A stretch of DNA of 64,000 nucleotides. It comes from Planctomycetota bacterium. Lineage in GTDB: Bacteria > Planctomycetota > SZUA-567 > H5-PLA8. Shown piece by piece: positions 9,942 through 19,095 of the stretch (position 1 is its first letter; each line of letters opens with the position of its first letter). Position numbers and translations under genes: made by a program. The notes under the pieces are model-generated. The model was not told the DNA's origin and made no database searches. It worked only from the letters and a program-made list of their open reading frames with translations. Location: the NCBI GenBank assembly GCA_027493525.1, contig JAOSKN010000001.1, positions 1,550,001 to 1,614,000 on the forward strand. Reading direction: 5' to 3'.

Positions 9942-11432
9942 CTAATCCTCGACCTCAGGCTCCCCGTCGATCAGACCGTAGTCGTGGAGCATGCGATAGA
10001 GCCGCTTGCGGCTGACGCCGAGGAGTTGCGCGGCCTTGCTCTTGTTCCCCTGGGCCAGGCTGAGCGACCGGACCAGCGCCTCGCGTTCCATATCGGTAAG
10101 GCTGATCGGCGGCAGTTCGGGTGCGCTTGCCTCCTGAGGGGGCGGCGGCGCCTCGCCGTCCGGGCGCTGGGCGGCCGGGATGGAGGCTTCGAGCCACTCC
10201 GGCAGGTCGGCCAGGGTCAGGGCCTCATCGGCGCCGAGCGCGTAGGCGCTCTCGACGACGCTCTCCAGCTCGCGCACGTTGCCGGGCCAGGGGTAGCGCG
10301 CGAGCCGCGCGAGGGCCTCGGGGGCGACGCGCCGGATGCGCCGCTCGTGGCGCTTGCCGTGCTTGGCGAGGAAGTGCTCGAGCAGCAGGGGCAGGTCGTC
10401 GAGGCGCTCGCGCAGGGGCGGGAGCTGCAAGCGGACCACGACGAGCCGGTAGTAGAGGTCGTCGCGGAGCCGCCCCTCGGCGCGGGCTTTCTCGACATCC
10501 CCGTTGGTGGCCGCGATGACGCGCACGTCCACGGGGAGTTCCTTGGTCGAGCCGACCGGGCGGACGCGGCGGTCCTGGAGCACGCGCAGGAGCTTCGCCT
10601 GCGTGTCCTTGGGCATATCCACGACCTCGTCGAGGAAGATCGTGCCGGCGTCGGCGGCGCGGAAGAGCCCCTTTCCCTCCCGCGTGGCGCCGGTGAAGCT
10701 GCCGGCCTCATGCCCGAAAAGCTCCGACTCGATCAGGTTGTCCGGCAGCGCGGCGCAGTTGACCGGGACGAAGGGGCGCTCACGCCGCTCGCTGAGCCGG
10801 TGGACGGCCTGCGCGACGAGTTCCTTCCCCGTGCCGCTCTCGCCGGTGAGCAAGACCGTCGCCTGGCTCCGCGCGGCCATCTCGATGCGCCGGTATAGCG
10901 CGCGCATCGGGCCGCTTTTTCCGATCAGGCCCAGCTTCGCGCCATCCAGCGGCTCGCCCGACTCCGGCGCGCGGGGCAGGCTGGCCTCGACCTTCGCGAT
11001 CAGGTCCGCGCGCTCGAAGGGCTTGCAGACGTAATCGGCCGCGCCGCGCTTCATCGCCTCCACCGCGTCGGGCACGGTCGCGTAGCCGGTCATCAGCAGC
11101 ACCGGGACCAGCGGAGCCAGCGCCTTGGCCTCGCGGAGCAGGTCCATCCCCGTGCCGTCGCGGCCCAGCCGCACATCGGAAAGGACGAAATCGACCTGCG
11201 CCTTCCCGCCGGCGAGCCCCTCGCGGAGCCGCTCCAGCGCGACGCGGGCCTCCCCCGCCCCTTCGGCCAGCCAGCCGCGGCGCACGAACAGGTCGCAGCA
11301 CATCTGCCGCATCGCCGCGTCGTCTTCCACCACCAGGATCAGGGGCTGGCCAGACGCCGTGCCGGCATCATGGAATTCGGTGGAGGGCTGGGACAGCGGC
11401 TCCACGCCCGTGGGCATCGCGGGGTCCTCCAT
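9942..11432 (-). CDS. NtrC-family sigma-54-dependent response regulator
   Basis: 496 aa with three domains. The receiver (about 31-150) has the acidic pocket EDD (36-38), phospho-acceptor Asp86 in VLSDVRLG and Lys137 in VCKPF. The AAA+ domain (about 165-395) has Walker A GESGTGKE (197-204), the sigma-54 contact loop as GSFTGA (244-249, a Ser variant of the common GAFTGA) and Walker B GTIFLDEV. The C-terminus (about 445-490) is a Fis-type helix-turn-helix (NKSKAAQLLGVSRKRLYRML). It would activate sigma-54 promoters after phosphorylation. No histidine kinase is adjacent, so its sensor is encoded elsewhere. Confidence 0.93.
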   Translation of the reverse strand: MEDPAMPTGVEPLSQPSTEFHDAGTASGQPLILVVEDDAAMRQMCCDLFVRRGWLAEGAGEARVALERLREGLAGGKAQVDFVLSDVRLGRDGTGMDLLREAKALAPLVPVLLMTGYATVPDAVEAMKRGAADYVCKPFERADLIAKVEASLPRAPESGEPLDGAKLGLIGKSGPMRALYRRIEMAARSQATVLLTGESGTGKELVAQAVHRLSERRERPFVPVNCAALPDNLIESELFGHEAGSFTGATREGKGLFRAADAGTIFLDEVVDMPKDTQAKLLRVLQDRRVRPVGSTKELPVDVRVIAATNGDVEKARAEGRLRDDLYYRLVVVRLQLPPLRERLDDLPLLLEHFLAKHGKRHERRIRRVAPEALARLARYPWPGNVRELESVVESAYALGADEALTLADLPEWLEASIPAAQRPDGEAPPPPQEASAPELPPISLTDMEREALVRSLSLAQGNKSKAAQLLGVSRKRLYRMLHDYGLIDGEPEVED

Positions 11433-11538
11433 CGTTTTTATTATAGCGGATCGAGGGGGATACCCGCCACGCCAGGGTGAGATTCCGCGCGCCTGCCACG
11501 CAAGGAGTTACAGAGCGGAAGCCGCCCCGGCTCACTTT

Positions 11539-11739
11539 TCACTTCGGTTGCTTGGAAAGCGCGCGAACCGCCAGCAGAATCAGGATCAAGAGCACCGCGA
11601 AGCCGCCCAGCCCAAAGACGAGTTTCATCGCCAGGCTGAAGGCGAAGAGGGCCGCGCGGAAGACGGCGCCCGCGATGACAAGCAGGCCGACGATCGCGCA
11701 GATCGCGAGCAGTACGCTGATTCCGCGGCGTGAGACCAT
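11539..11739 (-). CDS. Small two-helix membrane protein
   Basis: 66 aa with two hydrophobic segments (about 8-30 and 38-60: MKLVFGLGGFAVLLILILLA) and a short basic tail ending SKQPK. No family is recognised. It is preceded by AAGG on the reverse strand (aaaggtctgccATG) and stands alone between the NtrC-type gene and the divergent glycosyltransferase-like gene. Composition and codon use fit a real short membrane protein, but size limits confidence. Confidence 0.55.
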   Translation of the reverse strand: MVSRRGISVLLAICAIVGLLVIAGAVFRAALFAFSLAMKLVFGLGGFAVLLILILLAVRALSKQPK

Positions 11740-11857
11740 GGCAGACCTTTCCGGCGGAGCCGCGGGCGCCGGATGCGAACGCGGCAGTCCGCGAGTACGG
11801 GTATAATCGATTCCCGGCCGGCCGTCTTGGCTTCACCCGAGGACCCTCGGCACGCGC

Positions 11858-13624
11858 ATGCCGCAAAGCTCGAATTCGTTGCGCGCCTGGCGCGCGCTGC
11901 CGGCGCTGGCGGTCCTTGGCGGCCTCGTGCACGGCGCCGCGCGCTGGTGGGTCTGCGACGACGCCTTCATCGTCTTCCGCTACGCGAAGAACCTCCACGA
12001 CGGGCTGGGGCTGGTCTACAACGCGGGCGAACGGGTCGAAGGCTGCACGAATCTGCTCTGGGTTCTCTGGACGAGCCTGGCCTTCGTCTTCGGCGTCGCG
12101 CCCGAGACTTGGACCAACCTCACGAGCCTCGCGTGTTTCGCGGCTGTGCTCGCGATACTGGGACGCCTGCACGCGGCGTGGGCCGATGGCCTGGGGCGGC
12201 CGCGCGGCGTGCCACTGGCGGCGCTGGCGCTGGCGGCCTGGCCCGACGCGTGCGTCTACGCCACGAACGGACTGGAAACCTCAGCGTTCATGCTCGCGCT
12301 GGTCGGCGGGTACGCATTGACGCTCCGCGCCGAACGGCTGGCCGCGCCGGCGCGGGGTCTCTTCCTGGCCGGGAGCTGCTTTGGGCTCGGGAGCCTGCTG
12401 CGGCCCGACGGGAGCGTGCCGGCCTTCGTCGCGGGCCTCTTCGTGCTCTGGCTCTTCCGGCCGCGCGTGAAGGCCGGCGCGGCTTTCGCCGCCGGCTTCG
12501 CGCTCTGCTGGATCCCCGCCGAAGCCTGGCGCCTGCTCTACTACGGCGAGTTCTACCCCAACACCTATTACGCCAAATCGGTGAACCTGGCTTGGTACGA
12601 TCAAGGGCTCTACTACCTGCGGATCTACCTCGAGCGCTACTGGCCGCTGCTCTTCGCGCCTCCCCTGGCTTTGCTGGCGCGGCGCAAGCTCAAGCGCGAG
12701 CAGGAGGCCTTGAAAGATGACTCCTTGAAGACCCGGAGCCCGGAGTTCGAGATTCGGAGCGTGCTGTTCCCCGCCGCGCTGGCCGCCGTCTACGCTTTCC
12801 TGGTCGTGCGCGCCGGCGGCGACTTCATGTTCGCGCGCCTGCTGGTTCCGGTGACGCCGTTCGTGCTGTTGATTCTCGACGCCTCGATGCTCGCGCTGCG
12901 CCCGCGACCGGGACTTCATGCGGCCGCCGCGGGGGCGTTGATCCTCGGTCCGTGGGCGGGCATCCTGGCGCGGCCTCCGCAGGTCGAATTCGGGCGCGGG
13001 ATCGTGGACGAGCGCGCATTTTACCTGGAGTCGCTCTTCCCAGCGGCCGTCGAACGGAATGCGGAGGCGCTCAAGCGCTACACGCAGGGCCTCGACGCGA
13101 GGATCCTTACCTTCGGAACCGAGGCGCGCCTGGCCTACCGCAGCGAGGTTCCCGTCTCGATCGAGGGGCACGGCCTCACCGACCGGACCATCGCGCGTGC
13201 GCCACTTGAGCGTCGCACGCGCCCCGGACACGAGAAGCTCCCCGACCCCGCGTACCTGCTCTTCGAGCGCCGCGTTCACTTCATGTTCTCGGAGCAGGCG
13301 TACTTCGAACTCCTGCGCCTGGACCGCTGGATTCCCACGTACCGCGTCGGCTTGGGGGAGGCTCAGGCGCTGATCCTGACCTGGGATCCCGTGCTGATGG
13401 ACGAACTGCGCCGCCGCGGGGCGCGCGTCCCGGATTTCCTGGACGACCTCGACCGGCTCACCGCGCGCCTTGGCGAGATGACCGACGCCGGCGCGGGCGA
13501 ACTTTACCGCCTGACGCGGAACTTCTATTTCCGGAACCACCCCGACCCGGAGCGCGAGGCGCCCTTCAAGCGCCGGCTGGGCCTCGAGGGCCCGCCGCGC
13601 GATGGTCCTCCCGGCCGGGAATAA
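11858..13624 (+). CDS. GT-C type integral membrane glycosyltransferase-like protein (AftB-like N-terminus)
   Basis: 588 aa, with about ten hydrophobic segments in the first 370 residues and a soluble C-terminal part. The region after the first helix (WWVCDDAFIVFRYAKNLHDG, then LGLVYNAGERVEGCTNLLW) matches the pattern found in AftB-type arabinofuranosyltransferases and related GT-C enzymes, where the acidic pair DD lies in the first extracytoplasmic loop and contacts the lipid-phosphate sugar donor. A role in moving sugars to an exported glycan is likely; donor and acceptor are unknown. A stretch at about residues 285-303 (TRSPEFEIRS) is encoded by CCGGAG-rich repeat-like DNA and may be a later insertion in a loop. 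It precedes bshA with an 81-base gap. Confidence 0.7.
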   Translation: MPQSSNSLRAWRALPALAVLGGLVHGAARWWVCDDAFIVFRYAKNLHDGLGLVYNAGERVEGCTNLLWVLWTSLAFVFGVAPETWTNLTSLACFAAVLAILGRLHAAWADGLGRPRGVPLAALALAAWPDACVYATNGLETSAFMLALVGGYALTLRAERLAAPARGLFLAGSCFGLGSLLRPDGSVPAFVAGLFVLWLFRPRVKAGAAFAAGFALCWIPAEAWRLLYYGEFYPNTYYAKSVNLAWYDQGLYYLRIYLERYWPLLFAPPLALLARRKLKREQEALKDDSLKTRSPEFEIRSVLFPAALAAVYAFLVVRAGGDFMFARLLVPVTPFVLLILDASMLALRPRPGLHAAAAGALILGPWAGILARPPQVEFGRGIVDERAFYLESLFPAAVERNAEALKRYTQGLDARILTFGTEARLAYRSEVPVSIEGHGLTDRTIARAPLERRTRPGHEKLPDPAYLLFERRVHFMFSEQAYFELLRLDRWIPTYRVGLGEAQALILTWDPVLMDELRRRGARVPDFLDDLDRLTARLGEMTDAGAGELYRLTRNFYFRNHPDPEREAPFKRRLGLEGPPRDGPPGRE

Positions 13625-13705
13625 TCCGCCGTCCGGCGGCCATTGGAAATCCAGGTGCGCGCCAGGGCGCCAGCCGTCAAGATAGGCGCGCGAGGGAGGT
13701 CGCGC

Positions 13706-14842
13706 ATGCGCATCGGCATTGCCTGTTATCCGACTCACGGCGGCTCCGGCGTGGTGGCCAGCGAGCTGGGCCTGGAACTGATCAAGCGCGGGCACGAGGT
13801 CCACGTAATCAGCTACGCGCTGCCCTTTCGGCTCCAGGGCTTCTACGAGAACCTTTACTACCACGAGATCGACGTTGGCAATTATCCCCTGTTCAAGTAC
13901 CCGCCCTTCACGCTGGCCGCGGCCTGCAAGATGATTGAGATCGCCGACGCGAAGGGCCTGGACGTGCTCCACGTCCATTACGCGGTGCCTTGGGCGGTCT
14001 GCGCGCATCTGGCCCGCGAGGTGGTCGCGGAGAGCTGCGGGAAGCTGAAGATCGTCACGACCCTTCACGGCACGGACATCACGCTGGTCGGCGCGGAGCC
14101 CTCCTTCTTCAAGATGACCAAGTTCGGGATCGAACGCTCCGATGCGGTCACGGCCGTCTCGAACTACCTGGCCGGCGAGACCAAGAAGACCTTCGGGGTC
14201 AACCGCCAGATCGACATCGTCTACAACTCCGTGGACCACCGCCGCTTCGTGCCGACCCCCGCGCGCTGCTGCCGCAAGCATTTCGCGCCGCACGGGGAGA
14301 AGCTGTTGATTCATGTCTCCAACTTCCGCCCAGTCAAGAACGTCCAGGACGTGGTCCGCGCCTTCGCGCTGGTCCGCAAGCAGCTCCCGGCGCGGCTGCT
14401 GATGATCGGCGACGGGCCCGAACAGCCCGGCGCCCGCGCGCTGGCCCAGGAACTCGGCGTCGAACGCGACGTGCTCTTCCTGGGCAACCAGGATGCCGTC
14501 GAGGATCTGCTTCCCTGCGGCGACCTGTTCCTGCTCCCGTCCAAGTACGAGTCCTTCGGCCTGGCGGCCCTGGAGGCGATGAGCTGCGGCGTACCGGTGA
14601 TCGCGACCGAGATCGGCGGATTGGGGGAGGTCGTCACGCCCGGCGAGGACGGCTGGCTCTGCCACGTGGGCGACTACGAGTGCATGGCCGACCGCGCCGT
14701 CCACGTGCTCCGCGACGAGAAGAAACTCGCCGAGATGCGCCTTGCCGCGCGCCACAAGGCCGACACCAAGTTCTCGCCGGACATCATCGTGCCGCAGTAC
14801 GAGAACATCTATCGCAGGGTGATGGAGGTGGGGCCGATCTGA
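13706..14842 (+). CDS. bshA: N-acetyl-alpha-D-glucosaminyl L-malate synthase
   Basis: 378 aa from the ATG at 13706, which has GGGAGG six bases upstream. It is a GT4 glycosyltransferase that joins UDP-GlcNAc to L-malate in the first step of bacillithiol synthesis. The N-terminus (MRIGIACYPTHGGSGVVASE) and the block DVLHVHYAVPWAVCAHLA are typical of BshA. The nucleotide-sugar end shows the E-x7-E motif in KYESFGLAALEAMSCGVPVI and the THLHGTDITLVG-like strand (TTLHGTDITLVG). No bshB or bshC is in the window. Its presence suggests that the organism uses bacillithiol as its low-molecular-weight thiol. Confidence 0.92.
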   Translation: MRIGIACYPTHGGSGVVASELGLELIKRGHEVHVISYALPFRLQGFYENLYYHEIDVGNYPLFKYPPFTLAAACKMIEIADAKGLDVLHVHYAVPWAVCAHLAREVVAESCGKLKIVTTLHGTDITLVGAEPSFFKMTKFGIERSDAVTAVSNYLAGETKKTFGVNRQIDIVYNSVDHRRFVPTPARCCRKHFAPHGEKLLIHVSNFRPVKNVQDVVRAFALVRKQLPARLLMIGDGPEQPGARALAQELGVERDVLFLGNQDAVEDLLPCGDLFLLPSKYESFGLAALEAMSCGVPVIATEIGGLGEVVTPGEDGWLCHVGDYECMADRAVHVLRDEKKLAEMRLAARHKADTKFSPDIIVPQYENIYRRVMEVGPI

Positions 14843-14918
14843 ATCGTGAGTCGGGGCAGGCACGCCCGCGCGCCTTCGAACTTGCGCATACAGACCTTCT
14901 CGTTCACGGATCGGCCGC

Positions 14919-15413
14919 TCACGGCGCGCCGTCGTCGTCGGCGGCCGAATTCCCCAGCGCGCCATCGTCTTCGAGGATCTCGAACTCCCCGCCGTTGCGG
15001 CGGGCGCGGCCCTGCTCCTCGAGCTGCTGGCAGTTCACGTCGAGGTCTGCCCAAGGCATGAGGTCGAGGCGCACCTTGGGGATCGGCTTGCCGCAGATCT
15101 CGCAGATCCCGTAGCCGCCTTCCTGGATCCGCTCCAGCGCGTTTTCGACCTTCTCGAGCAGTTCCTCCTCGCTTTCGATGGAGAGGAACGCGAAGTCCTG
15201 CTCGAAGGTGTCGGAGGCATTCTCGGCGATGTTCAGCGGGGACTTGGAGTGCTCGGTGGCTTCGGTGGAGCTTGCGGCGTCGCGGCTGAGGGATTCGACC
15301 TGCCCGGTGAGTTCCTCGCGCTTGTCCAGCAGCGCCTCGCGATACTCCGCGATTTCAGCGGCGGACAGGGGCGACCCGGTGCGGGCCTCCTGAGCGGTCG
15401 CGGCCTTATCCAC
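14919..15413 (-). CDS. TraR/DksA-family zinc-finger protein with a three-Cys finger
   Basis: 164 aa. Residues 18-98 form the coiled-coil part typical of DksA/TraR proteins ([20 protein letters not shown], then [18 protein letters not shown]). The finger follows: [20 protein letters not shown], then WADLDVNC. The usual C-x2-C-x17-C-x2-C pattern becomes Cys104, Cys107, Asp125, Cys128, so one ligand is Asp. The family binds RNA polymerase through its secondary channel. The C-terminal 35 residues are acidic. It is divergent from guaB with about 250 bases between. A general stress or stringent-response role is likely but unproven. Confidence 0.85.
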   Translation of the reverse strand: MDKAATAQEARTGSPLSAAEIAEYREALLDKREELTGQVESLSRDAASSTEATEHSKSPLNIAENASDTFEQDFAFLSIESEEELLEKVENALERIQEGGYGICEICGKPIPKVRLDLMPWADLDVNCQQLEEQGRARRNGGEFEILEDDGALGNSAADDDGAP

Positions 15414-15538
15414 GTGCGAATCCCTCCCCCTCGAATGGTGCGCGGCAGGTATGTATCTTCGCGAACCTTTACAGTCAACACTTAGTTGCGGAAAAGACGC
15501 GCTTTTTCACGCGGCGCGAACGCACGGGTGGGGTCGCC

Positions 15539-15566
15539 TTGACAGCCCCGCTCGCTCCGTTAGCAT
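15539..15566 (+). promoter_or_regulatory. Sigma-70-like promoter for guaB
   Basis: TTGACA (15539-15544), a 16-base spacer and TAGCAT (15561-15566) lie about 105 bases before the guaB ATG. The -35 is perfect and the -10 matches four of six. Inferred from consensus only. Confidence 0.5.
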
Positions 15567-15670
15567 CTTCGCATGGAAAGCGTATTTTCTTCCTTCCGCC
15601 GTTCTTCACCGCGAATTCGGCAACGCAGGTTCATCGCGCGCGGCGCGCGCGCCGGATAGGAGGCCCCGTC

Positions 15671-17188
15671 ATGCCCATGGGCGAGCCCGACGATCCCCGC
15701 TTCACCGGCCTCGGCATCACCTTCGACGACTTGCTGCTCTTGCCCGCCGAAAGCAACGTCCTGCCCAAGGACGCCGACACCTCCACGCAGCTCACGAAGA
15801 ACATCCGCCTCAACATCCCGATCCTGTCGGCGGCCATGGACACCGTCACCGAGGCGCGCCTGGCGATCGCCCTGGCCCAGGAAGGCGGCATGGGCATCGT
15901 CCACCGCAACCTCTCCCCCGACGACCAGGCGCGCGAAGTCGTCAAGGTGAAGCGTTCGGCCAGCGGCGTCATCACTGGCCCCGTCACGCTGACCCCGGAA
16001 CACACCATCGCCGACGCGCGCCTGATCATGGACAAGAACAACATCTCGGGCATCCCCATCGTGGAATCGTCCGGACCCGAGATCCAGGCCCTCTCCGCCA
16101 AGCAACGGCCCATGGTCGTCGGCATCCTGACGAAGCGCGACCTGCGGTTCCAGACGGATAATCTCAAGAAAATCCGCGACGTCATGACCCGCGACCTCGT
16201 CACCGCCCCGTACGGGACCGGCCTGGAGCAGGCGCAGGAGATCCTGCAGCGCAACAAGGTCGAGAAGCTCCTGCTCGTCGACGATAGCGGCCGCCTGCAG
16301 GGCATGATCACCATCAAGGACATCGACAAGACCCTGCGCTACCCGCGCGCCAGCCGCGACGGCAAGGGCCGCCTGCGCGTCGGCGCGGCCGTCGGCGTCC
16401 AGGACCAGGTTCGCGTCGAGAAGCTCGTCGAAGCCGGCGTCGACGTGCTCGTCGTCGACACCGCCCACGGGCATTCCAGGCGCGTCATCGAAACCGTCAA
16501 GGCGATCAAGAAGCGCTTCGAACTCGACGTGGTCGCGGGCAACGTCGCCACCGCCAACGGCGCCAAGGCCCTCGCCGACGTCGGCGCCGACGCGGTTAAG
16601 GTCGGCGTCGGCCCGGGCAGCATCTGCACCACCCGCGTCATCGCCGGCGTGGGCGTGCCCCAGGTCACCGCGATCCTCGAAGCCCGGAAGGGGCTCAAGG
16701 GCTACGAAACCAAGCTCATCTCCGACGGCGGGATCAAGTTCTCCGGCGACATCGTCAAGGCCATGGCCGTCGGCGCCGACGCGGTCATGATCGGCAACCT
16801 CTTCGCCGGCACCGAGGAGTCCCCGGGCAAGCTGGTCATCTACCGCGGGCGAACCTTCAAGGTCTACCGCGGCATGGGCAGTCTGGGCGCCATGGTCGAG
16901 GGCGGCGCGGCCCGCTACGGGCAGGAAGGCAGCAAATCCGACGAGATGATCCCGGAAGGAATCGAAGGGCGCGTCGCCTTCAAGGGCTCGCTGGCGCAGT
17001 ACCTCTACCAGCTCGTCGGCGGACTGCGCGCGGGCATGGGCTACCTCGGCGCGGCCACGATTCCCGAACTCCCCGGGCGCGCCCGCTTCGTCAGGCAATC
17101 CGCCGCAGGCCTGCGCGAATCCCACCCCCACGACGTTCAGATCACCAGCGAAGCGCCGAACTACAGCGTTGAAGAAGAGGACGATTGA
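15671..17188 (+). CDS. guaB: Inosine-5'-monophosphate dehydrogenase
   Basis: 505 aa from the ATG at 15671, preceded by GGATAGGAGG. It oxidises IMP to XMP with NAD+ in guanine nucleotide synthesis. The barrel starts with [20 protein letters not shown]. Two CBS domains are inserted at about residues 95-215 ([20 protein letters not shown] and [20 protein letters not shown]). The catalytic loop [18 protein letters not shown] holds the active Cys, and the flap region carries [10 protein letters not shown]. Length and order are normal for a bacterial enzyme. The upstream frame is open for 44 more codons, but that stretch is promoter DNA. Confidence 0.97.
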   Translation: MPMGEPDDPRFTGLGITFDDLLLLPAESNVLPKDADTSTQLTKNIRLNIPILSAAMDTVTEARLAIALAQEGGMGIVHRNLSPDDQAREVVKVKRSASGVITGPVTLTPEHTIADARLIMDKNNISGIPIVESSGPEIQALSAKQRPMVVGILTKRDLRFQTDNLKKIRDVMTRDLVTAPYGTGLEQAQEILQRNKVEKLLLVDDSGRLQGMITIKDIDKTLRYPRASRDGKGRLRVGAAVGVQDQVRVEKLVEAGVDVLVVDTAHGHSRRVIETVKAIKKRFELDVVAGNVATANGAKALADVGADAVKVGVGPGSICTTRVIAGVGVPQVTAILEARKGLKGYETKLISDGGIKFSGDIVKAMAVGADAVMIGNLFAGTEESPGKLVIYRGRTFKVYRGMGSLGAMVEGGAARYGQEGSKSDEMIPEGIEGRVAFKGSLAQYLYQLVGGLRAGMGYLGAATIPELPGRARFVRQSAAGLRESHPHDVQITSEAPNYSVEEEDD

Positions 17189-17284
17189 GGTCTAATCCTC
17201 GCGCCCCACCCACACAACACCCTCCATATCAATAACTTAAGAAAGCAATTCGGCGGCGGCTTCTGCCCCGTCACAGGCAGCGAC

Positions 17285-17304
17285 CCTCCTTATATATAAG
17301 GAGG
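17285..17304. repeat. Perfect 20-bp palindrome between guaB and dnaA
   Basis: CCTCCTTATATATAAGGAGG is a perfect palindrome in the gap between the convergent guaB and dnaA genes. It could act as a short hairpin terminator or a protein-binding site. There is no T-run after it, so termination alone is uncertain. Confidence 0.6.
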
Positions 17305-17368
17305 CACAGCTTCAGCCGCTCTGAAAGGCTCGCCAACGCCCGGCCTGCTCCGCCCACCGCGATGCAAA

Positions 17369-18745
17369 TCAGCGGCCGAGGCTGCGGCGCAGGGCCTGGA
17401 TCTCGGCGGCGAGTTCCTCGTCGCGCCCGGCATCCTTGTCGATCTTTCGAACCGCGTGGAGCACCGTGGAGTGGTCGCGGTTGCCGAAGAAACGTCCGAT
17501 CTCGGAGAGGCTGTGGGAGGTGAGCTGTTTGCAGAGGTACATCGCGAGGTGGCGGCCGCGGACGAGGGCGGCGTGGCGTTTGCCTCCGCGAACCGCGTCG
17601 GCCTCGACCCCAAAGCGCTGCACGACGGCTTCGAGAATCTCCGCTGGCGAGAGCGGGCCTTCGCGCAGGTAGCCCAGTTCGCGCAGCGCGAGCAGCGCCA
17701 TTTCCTTGTCGGGCGCGCGCTTCTCAGCGGCGGAAAGCGCGGCGAGCTTGCAGACGGCGCCTTCGAGTTCGCGCACGCTCAGGTCGATCCGCATCGCGAG
17801 CAGTTCGGCGAGGTCCTCGTCGAGCGCAAGGCGCCGGCCCTGGCCCTTGTTGTGGATCAGGCTCGCGCGCGTCTCGAAATCCGGGCGGTCCAGCCGCGCC
17901 ACCAGGCCGGACTGGAACCGCGCGGCGAGGCGCTGATCAAGCCCCTTCATGCGGCGCGGATGCTCGTCGCAGGTCAGCACGATCTGCCGGCCCATCTGCT
18001 GCAGCGCGTCGAACGTGAAGAGGAACTCGTCCTGGGTCTTCTCCTTGTTGCACAGAAAGTGGACGTTGTCCATCAGCAGCACGTGGCAGGTGCGGTAGGC
18101 CTCGCGCAGGGCTTCGAGCTTGCGGTCCTGGATCGCGCGCAGATACTCGTTGGCGAACTCCTCGCACGTCGCGAGCTTGACCTTGAGTTCGGGATGGCGC
18201 TTGCGCAGATCGTGCGCCAACCCTTGCAACAAGTGGGTCTTGCCGAGGCCGTGGTCGCCGTGAAGCACCAGCGGGTTGTACGCGCCGGCGGGGCGTTCGG
18301 CGACGGCCAGGCAGGCGCTGTGCGGGAGGCGGTTGCACGCGCCGACGACGAAATCGTCGAGCCGGTATCCGGGGAGCGCGAAAAAGATGTCGGTGTCCGA
18401 CATGCGGACGGGCTCGCTCGGCGTCCGCGCGCGGCCGATGTCCCGCACGGTCCGCTCAAGCGCCGCGCCGGCGGTCGCGCTGCGCGAGGCGGCGGGCACC
18501 AGCACGTTCAATTCCACCGTTCGCGTCTCCGGATCGACGGCCTGGGCCGCCGCGACGACTTCGCGCCCGTAATGGTCTTCGATCCACTGTTTGACGTAAC
18601 GATTGCGCACGCCGAGCTTGAGGCAGTCGCTCTCCCACTCGATCAGCGAGACGCTCTTGAACCAAGTGTCGTAGGACTCGGGCGTCAGATCCGCGCGGAG
18701 TCGATCGCGAAACGCATTCCACGAAGCAACCCGCAGTTCCGCCAC
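17369..18745 (-). CDS. dnaA: Chromosomal replication initiator DnaA
   Basis: 458 aa from a GTG at 18745 with GGGGGG seven bases upstream; an ATG at 18760 and one at 18808 are alternatives. Domain I is short (SWNAFRDRLRADLTPESYDT). The AAA+ domain shows Walker A GDHGLGKTHLLQGL and Walker B HVLLMDNVHFL, with the arginine region RRMKGLDQRLAARFQSG. Domain IV carries the DNA-binding signature RHLAMYLCKQLTSHSLSEIG followed by GNRDHSTVLHAVRKI. It binds DnaA boxes and melts oriC. dnaN is not adjacent. The candidate origin lies beyond nadC, about 1.4 kb upstream of dnaA. Confidence 0.96.
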   Translation of the reverse strand: MAELRVASWNAFRDRLRADLTPESYDTWFKSVSLIEWESDCLKLGVRNRYVKQWIEDHYGREVVAAAQAVDPETRTVELNVLVPAASRSATAGAALERTVRDIGRARTPSEPVRMSDTDIFFALPGYRLDDFVVGACNRLPHSACLAVAERPAGAYNPLVLHGDHGLGKTHLLQGLAHDLRKRHPELKVKLATCEEFANEYLRAIQDRKLEALREAYRTCHVLLMDNVHFLCNKEKTQDEFLFTFDALQQMGRQIVLTCDEHPRRMKGLDQRLAARFQSGLVARLDRPDFETRASLIHNKGQGRRLALDEDLAELLAMRIDLSVRELEGAVCKLAALSAAEKRAPDKEMALLALRELGYLREGPLSPAEILEAVVQRFGVEADAVRGGKRHAALVRGRHLAMYLCKQLTSHSLSEIGRFFGNRDHSTVLHAVRKIDKDAGRDEELAAEIQALRRSLGR

Positions 18746-19095
18746 AATACAACCCCCCATGCGCGCGAACGGGCCACCCCCGCGCAGCGCTCGCACGCAC
18801 ACGATCAATCCACCAGATCTTGTTTTTATCCGGAGAGGATTGGGCTCTTCGTTTACCGGATGCGGCGGATTCTAAGAATGCACCCCACCTTGTCAATACG
18901 TTAAATGTCTTTCCGCCACAATCGCGTTAGCTGCGACGTTGCATGACCTTAGAATCGCACTCGAATACGGACCATCTGGGCGGCATTCGCGCGTTACGCG
19001 ACTCTCGCGACGGGGCGATCTTAACGTGCCGCTCGCCAATCGTTTACAATGAGTGACACGATGACGAACGTTCGTGCTACTAAAGATCAAGGCTC

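Noticed and set aside
12281..14965. An 894-residue reverse-strand frame across the GT-C gene and bshA
   Set aside because: High-GC antisense frame; bshA and the glycosyltransferase-like gene have clear motifs on the forward strand.
15539..15670. N-terminal extension of guaB
   Set aside because: Lies over the promoter and lacks a ribosome-binding site; the ATG at 15671 has GGATAGGAGG and matches normal length.
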